49,741 nucleotides of DNA from Nemertoderma westbladi. Taxonomy: Eukaryota; Xenacoelomorpha; Nemertodermatida; Nemertodermatidae. Position numbers and translations under genes: made by a program. Of this stretch, positions 9,621 through 20,580 are shown piece after piece; the stretch's first letter is position 1, and every line of letters starts with the position of its first letter. Location: positions 1-49,741 of the forward strand of contig JAUCBJ010001891.1 of the NCBI GenBank assembly GCA_032718475.1. Reading direction: 5' to 3'. Under the pieces are notes generated by a model. It was not told where the DNA came from, did not search any database, and worked only from the letters and a program-made list of their open reading frames with translations.

Positions 9621-10794
9621 TGTAAAAGCTTTTGGGGGATAACTGATTCGTTTGCCTTGCCAACCAGTTCCCCCCCTGTCGCTGAATACTCTAAAAGGGA
9701 TACCTAGCTAGAATAGTGTAAGCTACCAGCTTATTGGCTGATGTGCTGTACGGAAGTATCTGGGCTCCGTTTAATCGGCCAACCAGCTTAGGGAGGTTGC
9801 CTCAGCCCTGCTGTCCGTATCGGCCAATAGAATTTGAGTGGGCGTTGATTTCGACCTATCCAGAGCTACTGAACTGAAATTTTCCTATCTCACTGCTCAT
9901 CCTCTGTGTTGAACGGGAGCTTCGTGGAATAAGGGTAGTTGGTATCCTTGTATAGGGAGCTAGTCATATGATTCTGTTGTTGTGTTCCCATTTTTCGCCA
10001 TAACACCGGCTTTTGGGAAGAACTCCAGTAAAACTGCTTAAATTATCGAAAGTATAACTGTTACCTTACCTAACTCACTTAATTTAACTGCACTAATCAT
10101 ATTGTTTGTACTGTTATTTACCGTCAGTTATTAATTGTATCGATTTGTTGATGAATTATTGCCCTTTGGAGAATACGGATAAATCACCCAAAATTCCCAA
10201 TTTTCTTGATACACTACAGGTTAGAGAGACAGGCTATATATAACAATTGCGATTTATATCAATGTGGTGTGTATTGAATCTAATGTTATTTAGTAGACAC
10301 TACATGAGTCAATTGCTGTTCTCTTTATGTGTGATCAAATTTACTGACGGTCGGCAGAATAGTGTGCATGATTGTGAGTGTGACTGGTAACAAAGCATTT
10401 CCTAAAGAATGCGCCTTATACTTTAATCATAAGCCCTATCGTTGCGTTTAGTATAAGTCCTAGCTCTGTTTAAATAGATAGAGCGCCACGTCCTAAAGGA
10501 ACTGTTAATATTTCCCGAAAGCCAATAATATCTGTCAGAAATTAATTATTAACGATCAATTGAATAATACAGCAGATTTACACTGCAACCTTACACTGCA
10601 ATAATAAAATTTAAGCATCCGAATTCAGCCTCCCGGGCGTAGCCATCGGGTGAATAATCGCGCATGGGCTGGCTTCGGCTAATGTTTTGTTTATTAGCAT
10701 AAAATATTGTCGTATGCTAAAGGTGTGTTAATTAACAAAAAGACATATAAATTTTGGCAGGTTAAACTGCTAAAGGTCTTCAAAAGCGCGAACA
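9621..10794 (+). repeat. Right LTR (3' LTR)
   Basis: A complete 1174-bp LTR with TG...CA ends, directly preceded by a purine-rich stretch at 9613-9620. Its TATA box lies at 10235-10242 and its AATAAA at 10603-10608. The 3' boundary is set by loss of identity to the left copy after 10794, where the left copy enters the element leader and the right copy enters flanking repeat DNA. Confidence 0.93.
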
Positions 10795-13700
10795 CGTTTT
10801 CAACATTGAAACTATTTCAATACAACTAAATAGTACAGTAATAATTTTACGGAGCATTTCTAACGTTCTAAAATGAGAAATTTCTTCCTGACTGAAAACA
10901 AAGATTAGTTCTAGAGGCCTTTGGGACTCAATGTATCTCACCTTAATATATCGAAGATTCAACTCCTTAAATAATTCGGATTGTTGGTCTAGTTGGAATA
11001 TAAGATATGTTGCCGACATCTCAATGTTAAATAATAACCTGTCCGAGTTGAACTGAAGTTGTTGATTTAGAAGTCAAGAGTTGATACTTGTCTGGAAAAT
11101 AGCAAAACGGAAATGATTTCGTATAAAAATTGATTAGCTTATCTAATAATTAATTTTTAACGAATTCGTTTTTTTAATTTTTCACTCACCAAAATGTAAA
11201 ATAATCGTAATTTTTATCTTAAGTATTTCCCTAAGTTCTAAACAGAGACGTTATTTGTGAAAAATGGTTCTGGGGTTGGTTATTCAACTCAATGTAACTC
11301 ACCGACGACATATCGAAGCTTGTCTTACTGGATCTTTCGGAGATTTTGAGCTAATTTCATTGAGTTGTAGATTTGGGAACCTTCTAGATAATTGTCTGAA
11401 ATATAAAAAAAATGAAATATTATGATTACATAACTTTAATTAGATCATCTAAAAGGTTAGTTTAACAAACTCTGCAACAAATTATTAAACACTTAGTCTG
11501 TTGTTGTTATTTAATAGCAAAAACCAATACCGGTACCATTATAGAGGTAGGACAAGTAACTAAGTCATTGTATATGTTATGCCCAACTGCTATACTTACT
11601 TTAGTATTTATTTAGTTAGTGGCGAACAACTGGGTTTCTTCATTAAATTTACTAAATTGTGTTTTTTTTGCGGCAGACTTAATCTATAAATAAATTAGGA
11701 ATAATAAATGTCTAAATGGCAGTTTAATGGAAAATTAAATCATTAGCTAAACATCAGCTTGAGAAAACAAACTAACAAACGCCGAGCTCTATGGTACTAT
11801 ACCACCTGTATCAACCACCCTCCGTGAACGCCGAGCTCTATGGTACTATACCATCTGTATCAACCACCCTCCGTGAACGCCGAGCTCTATGGTACTATAC
11901 CATCTGTATCAACCACCCTCCGTGAACGCCGAGCTTTATGGTACTATACCACCTGTATCAACCACCCTCCGTGAACGCCGAGCTCTATGGTACTATACCA
12001 CCTGTACCAACCACCCTCCGTGACCGCCGAGCTCTATGGTACTATACCACCTGTTTCAACCACCCTCCGTGAACGCCGAGCTTTATGGTACTATACCACC
12101 TGTATCAACCACCCTCCGTGAACGCCGAGCTCTATGGTACTATACCACCTGTACCAACCACCCTCCGTGAACGCCCGAGCTCTATGGTACTATACCACCT
12201 GTATTAACCACCCTCCATGAACGCCGAGCTCTATGGTACTATACCATATGTATCAACCACCCTCCGTGAACGCCGAGCTCTATGGTACTATACCACCTGT
12301 ATCAACCACCATCCGTGAACGCCGAGCTCTATGGTACTATACCACCTGTATCAACCACCCTCCGTGAACGCAGATCTCTATGGTACTATACCACCTGTAT
12401 CAACCACCCTCCGTGAACGCCGAGCTCTATGGTACTATACCACCTGTATCAACCACCCTCCGTGAACGCCGAGCTCTATGGTACTATACCACCTGTATCA
12501 ACCGCCCTCCGTAAACGCCGAGCTCTATGGTACTATACCACCTGTATCAACCACCCTCCGTGAACGCCGAGCTCTATGGTACTATACCACCTGTATCAAC
12601 CACCCTCCGTGAACGCCGAGCTCTATGGTACTATACCACCTGTATCAACCACCCTCCGTGAACGCCGAGCTCTATGGTACTATACCACCTGTATCAACCA
12701 CCCTCCGTGAACGCCGAGCTCTATGGTACTATACCACCTGTATCAACCACCCTCCGTGAACGCCGAGCTCTATGGTACTATACCACCTATACCAACCACC
12801 CTCCGTGAACGCCGAGCTCTATGGTACTATACCACCTGTACCAACCACCCTCCGTGAACGCCGAGCTCTATGGTACTATACCACCTGTATCAACCACCCT
12901 CCGTGAACGCCGAGCTCTATGGTACTATACCACCTGTATCAACCACCCTCCGTGAACGCCGAGCTCTATGGTACTATACCACCTGTATCAACCACCCTCC
13001 GTGAACGCCGAGCTTTATGGTACTATACCACCTGTATCAACCACCCTCCGTGAACGCCGAGCTCTATGGTACTATACCATCTGTATCAACCACCCTCGGT
13101 AAACGCCGAGCTCTATGGTACTATACCATATGTATCAACCACCCTCCGTGCACGCCAAGCTCTATGGTACTATACCACCTGTATCAACCACCCTCCGTAA
13201 ACGCAGATCTCTATGGTACTATACCACCTGTATCAACCACCCTCCGTGAACGCCGAGCTCTATGGTACTATACCACCTGTATCAACCACCCTCCGTGAAC
13301 GCCGAGCTCTATGGTACTATACCACCTGTATCAACCACCCTCCGTGAACGGCGAGCTCTATGGTACTATACCACCTGTATCAACTACCCTCCGTGAACGC
13401 CGAGCTCTATGGTACTATACCACCTGTATCAACCACCCTCCGTGAACGCCGAGCTCTATGGTACTATACAATATGTATCAACCACCCTCCGTGAACGCAG
13501 ATCTCTATGGTACTATACCACCTGTATCAACCACCCTCCGTGAACGCCGAGCTCTATGGTACTATACCACCTGTATCAACCACCCTCCGTGAACGCCGAG
13601 CTCTATGGTACTATACCACCTGTACCAACCACCCTCCGTGAACGCCGAGCTCTATGGTACTATACCACCTGTATCAACCACCCTCCGTGAACGCCGAGCT

Positions 13701-14140
13701 CTATGGTACTATACCACCTGTATCAACCACCCTCCGTGAACGCCGAGCTCTATGGTACTATACCATATGTATCAACCACCCTCCGTGAACGCAGATCTCT
13801 ATGGTACTATACCACCTGTATCAACCACCCTCCGTGAACGCCGAGCTCTATGTTACTATACCACCTGTATCAACCACCCTCCGTGAACGCCGAGCTCTAT
13901 GGTACTATACCACCTGTACCAACCACCCTCCGTGAACGCCGAGCTCTATGGTACTATACCACCTGTATCAACCACCCTCCGTGAACGCCGAGCTCTATGG
14001 TACTATACCACCTGTATCAACCACCCTCCGTGAACGCCGAGCTCTATGGTACTATACCATATGTATCAACCACCCTCCGTGAACGCAGATCTCTATGGTA
14101 CTATACCACCTGTATCAACCACCCTCCGTGAACGCCGAGT
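10795..14140 (+). repeat. Host repeat family A, copy 1 (interrupted on the left by the LTR element)
   Basis: The stretch 10795-11130 matches 27075-27440. The stretches 11195-11480 and 11588-11780 match 28862-29150 and 29335-29470. Both copies then run into related minisatellites (49 bp here, 53 bp there). The family is therefore a longer repeat unit with a built-in tandem array. No transposase or RT is coded in it, so it may be a non-autonomous element with a terminal minisatellite. No ends are defined with confidence. Confidence 0.75.
11781..14138 (+). repeat. 49-bp minisatellite, about 48 copies
   Basis: The unit runs GCCGAGCTCTATGGTACTAT... and ends ...CCCTCCGTGAAC. GAGCTC occurs at 11784 and again 49 bases later, through to about 14138. 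Each unit contains the palindrome GGTACTATACC. A variant with AGATCT in place of GAGCTC occurs at 13499, 13793 and 14087, exactly 294 bases (6 units) apart, showing higher-order structure. The short frame at 13017-13298 is an artefact of the repeat. Confidence 0.97.
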
Positions 14141-14331
14141 CAACACACCAGTCGGGATTCCCTCGCCAACTCGGGGGACCCGTCGCAAGATATATAAATC
14201 GTATTAGCAATACTTAATTAAGAAGCAATTAATAGTCAATCAAATAATATAGATTATTTGTTGGAATTTGTAAAATATCACATTTTGTTAATTTACCACT
14301 CACCGAAAATAGGAAGTCCCACACCCGTGTT

Positions 14332-15714
14332 CTGAGTTTGGTCGGTTCTCATATCGTGGATTCGAGTTTGGTTGGTTCACATATCGTGGTTCACAGTTTG
14401 GTTGGTTCTCATATCGTGGATTCGAGTTTGGTTGGTTCACATATCGTGGATCAGAGTTTGGTTGGTTCACATATCGTGGGTCAGAGTTTGGTTGGTTCAC
14501 ATATCGTGGTTCAGAGTTTGGTTGGTTCTCATATCGTGGATTCGAGTTTGGTTGGTTCACATATCGTGGGTCAGAGTTTGGTTGGTTCACATATCGTGGA
14601 TTCGAGTTTGGTTGGTTCACATATCGTGGTTCAGAGTTTGGTTGGTTCACATATCGTGGGTCAGAGTTTGGTTGGTTCACATATCGTGGTTCAGAATTTG
14701 GTTGGTTCTCATATCGTGGATTCGAGTTTGGTTGGTTCTCATATCGTGGGTCAGAGTTTGGTTGTTTCTCATATCGTGGTTCAGAGTTTGGTTGGTAACA
14801 TATCGTGGATTCGAGTTTGGTTGGTTCACATATCGTGGTTCAGAGTTTGGTTGGTTCACATATCGTGGATTCGAGTTTGGTTGGTTCACATATCGTGGAT
14901 CAGAGTTTGGTTGGTTCACATATCGTGGTTCAGAGTTTGGTTGGTTCACATATCGTGGATTCGAGTTTGGTTGGTTCACATATCGTGGATCAGAGTTTGG
15001 TTGGTTCACATATCGTGGATTCGAGTTTGTTTGGTTCACATATCTTGGATCAGAGTTTGGTTGGTTCACATATCGTGGATTCGAGTTTGGTTGGTTCTCA
15101 TATCGTGGTTCAGAGTTTGGTTGGTTCACATATCGTGGATTCGAGTTTGGTTGGTTCACATATCTTGGATCAGAGTTTGGTTGGTTCACATATCGTGGAT
15201 TCGAGTTTGGTTGGTTCACATATCGTGGTTCAGAGTTTGGTTGGTTCACATATCGTGGATTTGAGTTTGGTTGGTTCACATATCGTGGATCAGAGTTTGG
15301 TTGGTTCACATATCGTGGTTCAGAGTTTGGTTGGTTCACATATCGTGGATTCGAGTTTGGTTGGTTCACATATCGTGGTTCAGAGTTTGGTTGGTTCTCA
15401 TATCGTGGTTCAGAGTTTGGTTGGTTCACATATCGTGGTTCAGAGTTTGGTTGGTTCACATATCGTGGTTCAGAGTATGGTTGGTTCTCATATCGTGGTT
15501 CAGAGTTTCATTGGTTCACATATCGTGGTTCAGAGTTTGTTTGGTTCTCATATCGTGGCTCAGAGTTTGGTTGGTTCTCATATCGTGGTTCAGAGTTTCA
15601 TTGGTTCACATATCGTGGATTCGAGTTTGGTTGGTTCACATATCGTGGTTCAGAGTTTGGTTGGTTCTCATATCGTGGTTCAGAGTTTGGTTGGTTCTCA
15701 TATTGTGGTTTAGA
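14332..15714. repeat. 30-bp minisatellite, about 46 copies, open in several frames
   Basis: The 30-bp unit GTTGGTTCACATATCGTGG... varies mainly at its last third (ATTCGAG, TTCAGAG, ATCAGAG, GTCAGAG). Because 30 is divisible by 3 and the unit lacks stops, long frames appear on both strands. The minus strand gives a 10-residue repeat, VNQPNSxPRY (x = N, D or E), and the plus strand gives VGSHIVxxSL and FGWFTYRGxE types. One copy at about 14797 lacks bases and shifts the frame. No start context, signal peptide or unique flanking coding sequence supports a real protein, so I call this a repeat, with a decapeptide-repeat gene as a low-probability alternative. Confidence 0.92.
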
Positions 15715-16030
15715 TTTTGGCTGATTCCCACATCGTTCACATATCCTATATAATTATCAGCTTATGAGGTTTTGCTGGAATATATTCGACTATATTTAGT
15801 AGATTTCGGTAGTTGAATTCGGAAATGATTCTCGGTGTTATACCTATTAGAACAATAATTAAATAATTTTAATTTAAAAAAAAAGTTACAATGAAGTTTG
15901 TACAAAATAAAATAAAGTTACAATGACAATGACGATGAGATGGACTGATCTGATTAGAAAATAATTTGTAATATAAAATCAAATTAATAACCTTATAATA
16001 TATTATATTTACAGTCCACTATACTATTTC
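15715..16030. other. Spacer, AT-rich
   Basis: About 315 bases between the 30-bp array and the stop codon of ROCO gene 1. It presumably contains the gene's 3' untranslated region (minus strand). Nothing else is recognised. Confidence 0.5.
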
Positions 16031-18178
16031 CTAACTGTCTTTATGTTTTTTTCTAGTTAGTAATTTAACTAAGTGGCTCTGGTTAGTTTCATTCAATAAT
16101 TCACAGAATACAATAAAGTCATCATAAGGTCTCCTTTTAATGGCTTCTATTAGTTCGCTGTTCCTTTGTAAACCAGTCGGCTGATATTTGATCTGCTCAA
16201 TAAGATTTTCAGTAAGAATATTTCTACTTCTCAATAGCGGTAACAATTCACTCAGCTCCATGTTATAAACCAGTTCAACTTTATTCCTCATAAGAATATT
16301 TTCAAATTCTACATCAATATTTCCTTTTATCATATCTACTAAATGTTGTTGGTTTGTTTGTGTTAAACTATCCATAAATACTTTCATAATGGACTCTGAT
16401 TTCCCTTTTAGAGATTCTATAATGGCTCGGCTCTTTAGTATTTTAGTTTCTCTTGTTTCTATAAACTGAATCTGATCATTGTTTAGTATAAAACTTTTTT
16501 CGATATATAGTAATAACTCAGTTGGTTCAAGTTTTTCTTCAATTTTTTTTGTTTCAACTTTTAAATATTCCCGATCCTTTGATTTAACTAAAAACCAAGT
16601 TTTATATTCCTGAGTTTCTATACTTGCATTATTCTCACAGGTAATTATTGGTTTACTCAAACAATCTGATAGTAGAATAAAGTGGATACAGGATTCATTG
16701 TGGCATTTATATAGGCCATGCCTTTCACATTTATATGAACAAGGACATGTTACTTTCAATTGAAAATCAACAATATTGTTTATTTTTCCAGCTGATATAA
16801 GTTCTCCCAAGCTGTCAACAATGTATTCTTTTACTCTGTTTGCAAAATCAGAATCTGGAGGACTTATAATATTTTTGTTGCTATCAATATTATCTTTAGG
16901 TTTCATAAGAACTTTTCTTACAATTTGAACTTTTATTCTAGAAAAATGCCTTGGAGACACATATAGAATTATATCGTGATCAACATCACAGTATATAACT
17001 ACAGACCGGTAGTAAAGAGTTGGTTCAGATTTAATATCTCCAATGAGATACGACCATTCTATAAGGCGTTTTACTAGTCGATAAAATAGACCCTCAGGTA
17101 AAAAACCATTAAAAGCAATAAAAAATTCAATATCATTTGCTTTAATAGGGTAAATAGGCTGATTGGCATTTTTAAGTCTACAAGGTACATAATATGATTT
17201 ATTCATTTTTGACTTTTTTAACAATGGTTCTGATTCGTTTCCATTACCTGGCACAGTTTCTCCTATTCTTTCACATATTAAATCAAAACGCTCTAGGATT
17301 TTTAACATAAAATTTTTTTTGAGTCCCATATTACCCCAGATATCGTCCAGTAGATCCCAGTGCAATATACCCTTGTCATCCAAATCCTCAAAATATTTCA
17401 AATTTTTCCAATTGATATGTTCTTTGACTGTAATTATACTGGCAAACATTGAACTTAACCACTCTGGTTTCAATATAATTGTATCACGCAACGATTCTTC
17501 ATCAAAATACATAATTCTACCTCTATCATGGTAAAACTCTAACATTGTCTTTAAACCGGGGTATTCAAATTCTACTTTTATTTCCTTTAACTTACATTCT
17601 AAATCTATAATATCAATATAAACGTCATCATTTTTAAGTAATTGAGTTACAAGTTTTTCAAATTTTAAATAATCCAAAGGAATTTCTTCCTTAAATTTGT
17701 CCATTTCTTTAACAATTTCTAGCTGTAAGTTTTGAAGTTCTTCATCTGAATCTGATCTTGCCTCTTTGCTATTTTCCACAGCAAATGCTGCTTTAACTAA
17801 AATATTGCAATGCATTGTGGACTTTAATAGTCGGAAAATTTCTATAAACTTTTTACGAGCTAAAATGTTCTGAGTTTCTGGATCTTCATGCAAACTGGCT
17901 TTCTTTGTTCCAACTAAGAATACTGGAGAACCAGAAATGTTTGCGCCACTTTCGGAATTATTTTTACCAAATGTAAATATATTGCGCAACCAAAAATCAA
18001 TAAATTCTATATTAGTCATGTCGCTATATATCTTATTTATATTCTCTTCATCGGCTCTGAATATAATGTTGGCTGTTTTATCAGCATCTTGGGTAAGATC
18101 AAAAACAACTATATAAATAGCCCGTCTACTTAGAAACATCTGATGGGTTGTGTAATAAATACATTGGCCACCAAAATC
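16031..18178 (-). CDS. ROCO gene 1: ROC(partial)-COR-CARD-CARD protein, 5'-truncated
   Basis: About 715 uninterrupted codons of homology to genes 2 and 3, starting at the switch II motif DFGGQ (codon at 18178-18176) and ending TAA at 16033-16031. In order: the second half of ROC with a G4-like LVGTKKAS in place of NKxD; COR, with the DxGRIMYFDEESLRDT and PEWLSSMF blocks and ILERFDLICE; the conserved Cys/His cluster C-x-C-x3-C-x2-H-x4-C-x4-C-x-H; then two CARDs, each ending in an FxxxLxxTNQxHLV signature. The P-loop half is gone: upstream sequence is a 12-bp minisatellite joined right after the DFGG codons, and the frame remains open through it to 18493. Without a P-loop it cannot bind GTP normally. 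It is probably a decaying copy, though the retained frame is notable. Confidence 0.8.
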   Translation of the reverse strand, partial: DFGGQCIYYTTHQMFLSRRAIYIVVFDLTQDADKTANIIFRADEENINKIYSDMTNIEFIDFWLRNIFTFGKNNSESGANISGSPVFLVGTKKASLHEDPETQNILARKKFIEIFRLLKSTMHCNILVKAAFAVENSKEARSDSDEELQNLQLEIVKEMDKFKEEIPLDYLKFEKLVTQLLKNDDVYIDIIDLECKLKEIKVEFEYPGLKTMLEFYHDRGRIMYFDEESLRDTIILKPEWLSSMFASIITVKEHINWKNLKYFEDLDDKGILHWDLLDDIWGNMGLKKNFMLKILERFDLICERIGETVPGNGNESEPLLKKSKMNKSYYVPCRLKNANQPIYPIKANDIEFFIAFNGFLPEGLFYRLVKRLIEWSYLIGDIKSEPTLYYRSVVIYCDVDHDIILYVSPRHFSRIKVQIVRKVLMKPKDNIDSNKNIISPPDSDFANRVKEYIVDSLGELISAGKINNIVDFQLKVTCPCSYKCERHGLYKCHNESCIHFILLSDCLSKPIITCENNASIETQEYKTWFLVKSKDREYLKVETKKIEEKLEPTELLLYIEKSFILNNDQIQFIETRETKILKSRAIIESLKGKSESIMKVFMDSLTQTNQQHLVDMIKGNIDVEFENILMRNKVELVYNMELSELLPLLRSRNILTENLIEQIKYQPTGLQRNSELIEAIKRRPYDDFIVFCELLNETNQSHLVKLLTRKKHKDS

Positions 18179-18179
18179 G

Positions 18180-18444
18180 AGGGATAGGCGGGACAATAGA
18201 CGGGACAATAGGCGGGACAATATGCGGGACAATGGGCGGGACAATAGGCGGACAATAGGCGGGACAATAGGCGTGACAATAGGCGGGACAATATGCGGGA
18301 CAATAGGCGGGACAATAGCCGGGACAATTGGCGGGACAATAGGCGGGACAATAGCGGGGACAATTGGCGGGACAACATGCGGTACAATAGGCGGGACAAT
18401 GGGCGGGACAATAGGCGGGACAATAGGCGGGGCAATAGGTGGGA
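18180..18444. repeat. 12-bp minisatellite (AATAGGCGGGAC), main block
   Basis: About 21 units with small indels. One missing G near 18250 changes the reading frame of the overlapping minus-strand ORF from Ile-Val-Pro-Pro repeats to Leu-Leu-Ser-Arg repeats. The same unit recurs at 20436-20475, separated by a LINE insertion, and upstream of ROCO gene 3 at 41592-41808. Confidence 0.95.
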
Positions 18445-20435
18445 CTAGTACTACTACTACTTCTAGGATCGCCATGCTGCATTGCAGCTGCATTTTTAAG
18501 AATGCTGTGCCGGCTTTTCAACAAAATTGCACAGCCACAACTCCCTATCACCCATGACATTGGCTATATCATGCGCATCTTCAAGGCCAGTGTCCTTTAA
18601 GATGCATCTCAAGAAATTCATGGGCTGTCCACCATGCTTATTCACTCCATGAGGCTGCCAAAGTACAAGATTATGCACTGCCTGGTCCTCACGGCGAAAG
18701 CAATATCCTGCAAAGCGGAGGCGATTTTGTTCTATTGTCAAGCTTGGGGGAACCAATGAGACACCTCCAATGTTATATAGTGTCTGGTTGGAGATATGTG
18801 CATTGTACTTGACACAATGAACCCGGCGTAGCATTCTTGCGAATGTGCCATCCTGAGATTTGGTGTCCTCAGACTGGAACTACCGCTGCTCTAAATAATC
18901 GGACCTTAAGTTTCCGATTAATTCTCGGTGACTTCCAAATCCTGGAAAGCCTATTCAAGGCTGCCCATGCCTTTCCCTTACGTATTCGAAGGTCCTCACC
19001 TGACTTCCGGATCCATGATCCCAGGTAACAGAAGTCGTCCACATGCTCAAGCATACCATCCTTTGAGCTTATGCTCATCCGATCAGAGACTTTCTGGGGA
19101 CTTTCAAAGATAACTGTCAAAATTTTGGTCTTTCTGGAGTTAATAAAAAGATCAACACTAGAAGCAGCATGTTCTAATGAGCTGGGGAGCCGTTGGGCTC
19201 CCTCTAATGATTCTGAGAGTACTCCTAAGTCATCAGCAAAGTCTAGATCAGTTAGGTACTTGGCAGGATTTCCACGACTTCTGGAGTCAGTACGTGGAGT
19301 TATCATCACCCCATCATCATTATGATGATCTAAGGACATGCGTAGAACATAGTCAACCACAATAATGAACAAGAATGGTGCAAGTGTGTCTCCTTGGAGG
19401 ACGCCCCATAACACTTCAAATGGTTCTGTGTCACCGTCAACAGTAGACACAAATGTTGTCGAACCAACGTATACTGATCTGATTGCTGCAATAATTTCAT
19501 CAGGAATCCCATATAATGAAAGTATGCTGAACATACGTGAGCGAGAGACTGAATCAAAGGCCTTGAAGAAGTCAACAAAGATAACAGCCAGATGCCTGTC
19601 TTTCATTTTTGATAATTCTTCAATTATCCTTCAAAGTGCCAAAATGGGCTCCATGGTCCCACGACCTTTACGGAACCCATTCTGATTTCCACGGAGTAGT
19701 CTCTCAATGGGATCCCTGATGCGATTTAATAGAATCCTAGTGTATAGCTTTGCAGCAATCGAGATCAATGAGATTCCCCGAAAAGAACCATAGAGTGTTA
19801 GGTTGCCCTTCTTGGGAACTGACACCAACTTATTTGTTTTCATTTCTTGTGGGACTCGTGTTGTTCGGTACATGTCTACTATGATGGGATATATGAGCTT
19901 TAAACACTCAGGTATTTTAAAGACCTCAGGGGGAACACCATCTACTCCACTGGCACGATTGGTCTTAATGCTCTTTGCAGCAGCATTCACTTCTGCAAAG
20001 GAGATATCGCCAATGGGAATATCTGGGAGTACAGACTCAGACACTTTTACTTCTATAAAGTTATCAGGCAATACCCTGTCATTATTGGGGAGCTTTTCAA
20101 AGTGGGCTTTCCAACCATTGAGGCGATCGGCTGGTGATTCAGCCTTGACCTTGGTGGTTGGTTGGCTTTTCCGCCCAGTAAGCAAATTGATCGATTTCCA
20201 TGCCTGGGATGATTGCCTGCTGTCGTCAGCATCATTGATGGCATCAACCTGTTGGTTTACTAGCTCCTGTAGATTAACAGAGTACTGCTTGTTCAGGGAC
20301 CTAGATGCAGCCTTAACTGCATTCTTTGCCGCTGTAGTCTGTTTGAGTCGGGACTCTTTCTGCGCCTTATGAAGGTCATTTCAGCACTTCTGAATTTTGT
20401 TGTCAGTCCAGGGGGCCCTTTTCCTGTTTCATTTG
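18445..20435 (-). mobile_element. 5'-truncated non-LTR retrotransposon (LINE) in the 12-bp minisatellite
   Basis: The element runs on the minus strand: its 5' side is at 20435 and its 3' end at 18445, with a short AGT microsatellite tail. It is flanked by an 11-base target duplication AATAGGTGGGA (18434-18444 and 20436-20446). The T in GGTGGG is a variant of the array's GGCGGG, so the match is not simply the array repeat. A related copy on the plus strand at 27600-28861 ends in the same TAG-type tail. No endonuclease domain is present, consistent with 5' truncation. Confidence 0.9.
18496..20400 (-). pseudogene. LINE reverse transcriptase, broken
   Basis: The reading starts about 20400 with a linker to RT, then the fingers (NQNGFRKGRGT, about 19670-19700), palm motif A (VDFFKAFDSV), LQGDTLAPFLF, and the catalytic FADD box (FADDLGVLSES, about 19200). 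It ends with the C-terminal domain (RFAGYCFRRED; GDRELW). An in-frame TGA at 19631-19633 interrupts the palm. A 35-base deletion near 18866, seen by comparison with the copy at 27600-28861, shifts the frame before the C-terminal part. It is therefore inactive. The sequence resembles the broad RTE/jockey-like LINE RTs common in marine invertebrates; I do not assign a clade. Confidence 0.9.
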
Positions 20436-20475
20436 AATAGGTGGGAAAATAGGCGGGACAATAGGGACAATATGT
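20436..20475. repeat. 12-bp minisatellite, block beyond the LINE
   Basis: A continuation of the array at 18180-18444, beginning with the target duplication copy. It shows that the LINE split a pre-existing array. Confidence 0.85.
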
Positions 20476-20529
20476 ATTTCGTGGTTAGTTACATTTGAGA
20501 CAGAATTACACATTATACAAATTTCTCGT

Positions 20530-20580
20530 AAATTACTGAACTAAATTACTCAACTAAATTACTCAACTAAATTACTCATT
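20530..20580. repeat. Short 13-bp tandem repeat at the 3' end of ROCO gene 2
   Basis: About three and a half copies of AACTAAATTACTC. The repeat overlaps the stop codon of the gene 2 reading frame (20574-20572). Confidence 0.85.

Larger units (their letters stand above)
1..10794 (+). mobile_element. BEL/Pao-type LTR retrotransposon, RT/integrase-deleted
   Basis: A direct repeat flanks the element: bases 1-1166 recur at 9629-10794. The right LTR begins TG at 9621 and ends CA at 10794, so the window opens 8 bases inside the left LTR and the element is about 10.80 kb. Family assignment rests on a DUF1759-like Gag, CCHC knuckles and a DUF1758-like aspartic protease, and on the BEL-type region that normally sits between RNase H and integrase. 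Reverse transcriptase, most of RNase H and the integrase core are missing, so movement would need proteins from an intact relative. Bases after 10794 match a second genomic repeat copy from about 27075, so the element landed in that repeat. The left target duplication is outside the window. No convincing primer-binding site (TGG start) follows 1166. Confidence 0.9.

Noticed and set aside
13017-13298. Open frame within the 49-bp array
   Set aside because: It is an artefact of tandem repetition; the unit is not a multiple of three and the frame breaks with each variant.
11781-14138. CRISPR array
   Set aside because: The 49-bp, 53-bp, 29-bp and 30-bp arrays are head-to-tail repeats without unique spacers, in an animal-type sequence.
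14372-15724. 450-codon plus-strand frame of FGWFTYRG repeats
   Set aside because: Openness is expected from a stop-free 30-bp unit; there are no unique coding ends and other frames are also open. Kept only as a repeat with a low-probability coding option.
18126-18560. Cys/Tyr/Pro-rich and Arg/Leu-rich frames over the 12-bp array
   Set aside because: Translations of a minisatellite in its different frames.
19365-20372. Plus-strand frames over the LINE
   Set aside because: Antisense shadows of the reverse transcriptase reading frame.
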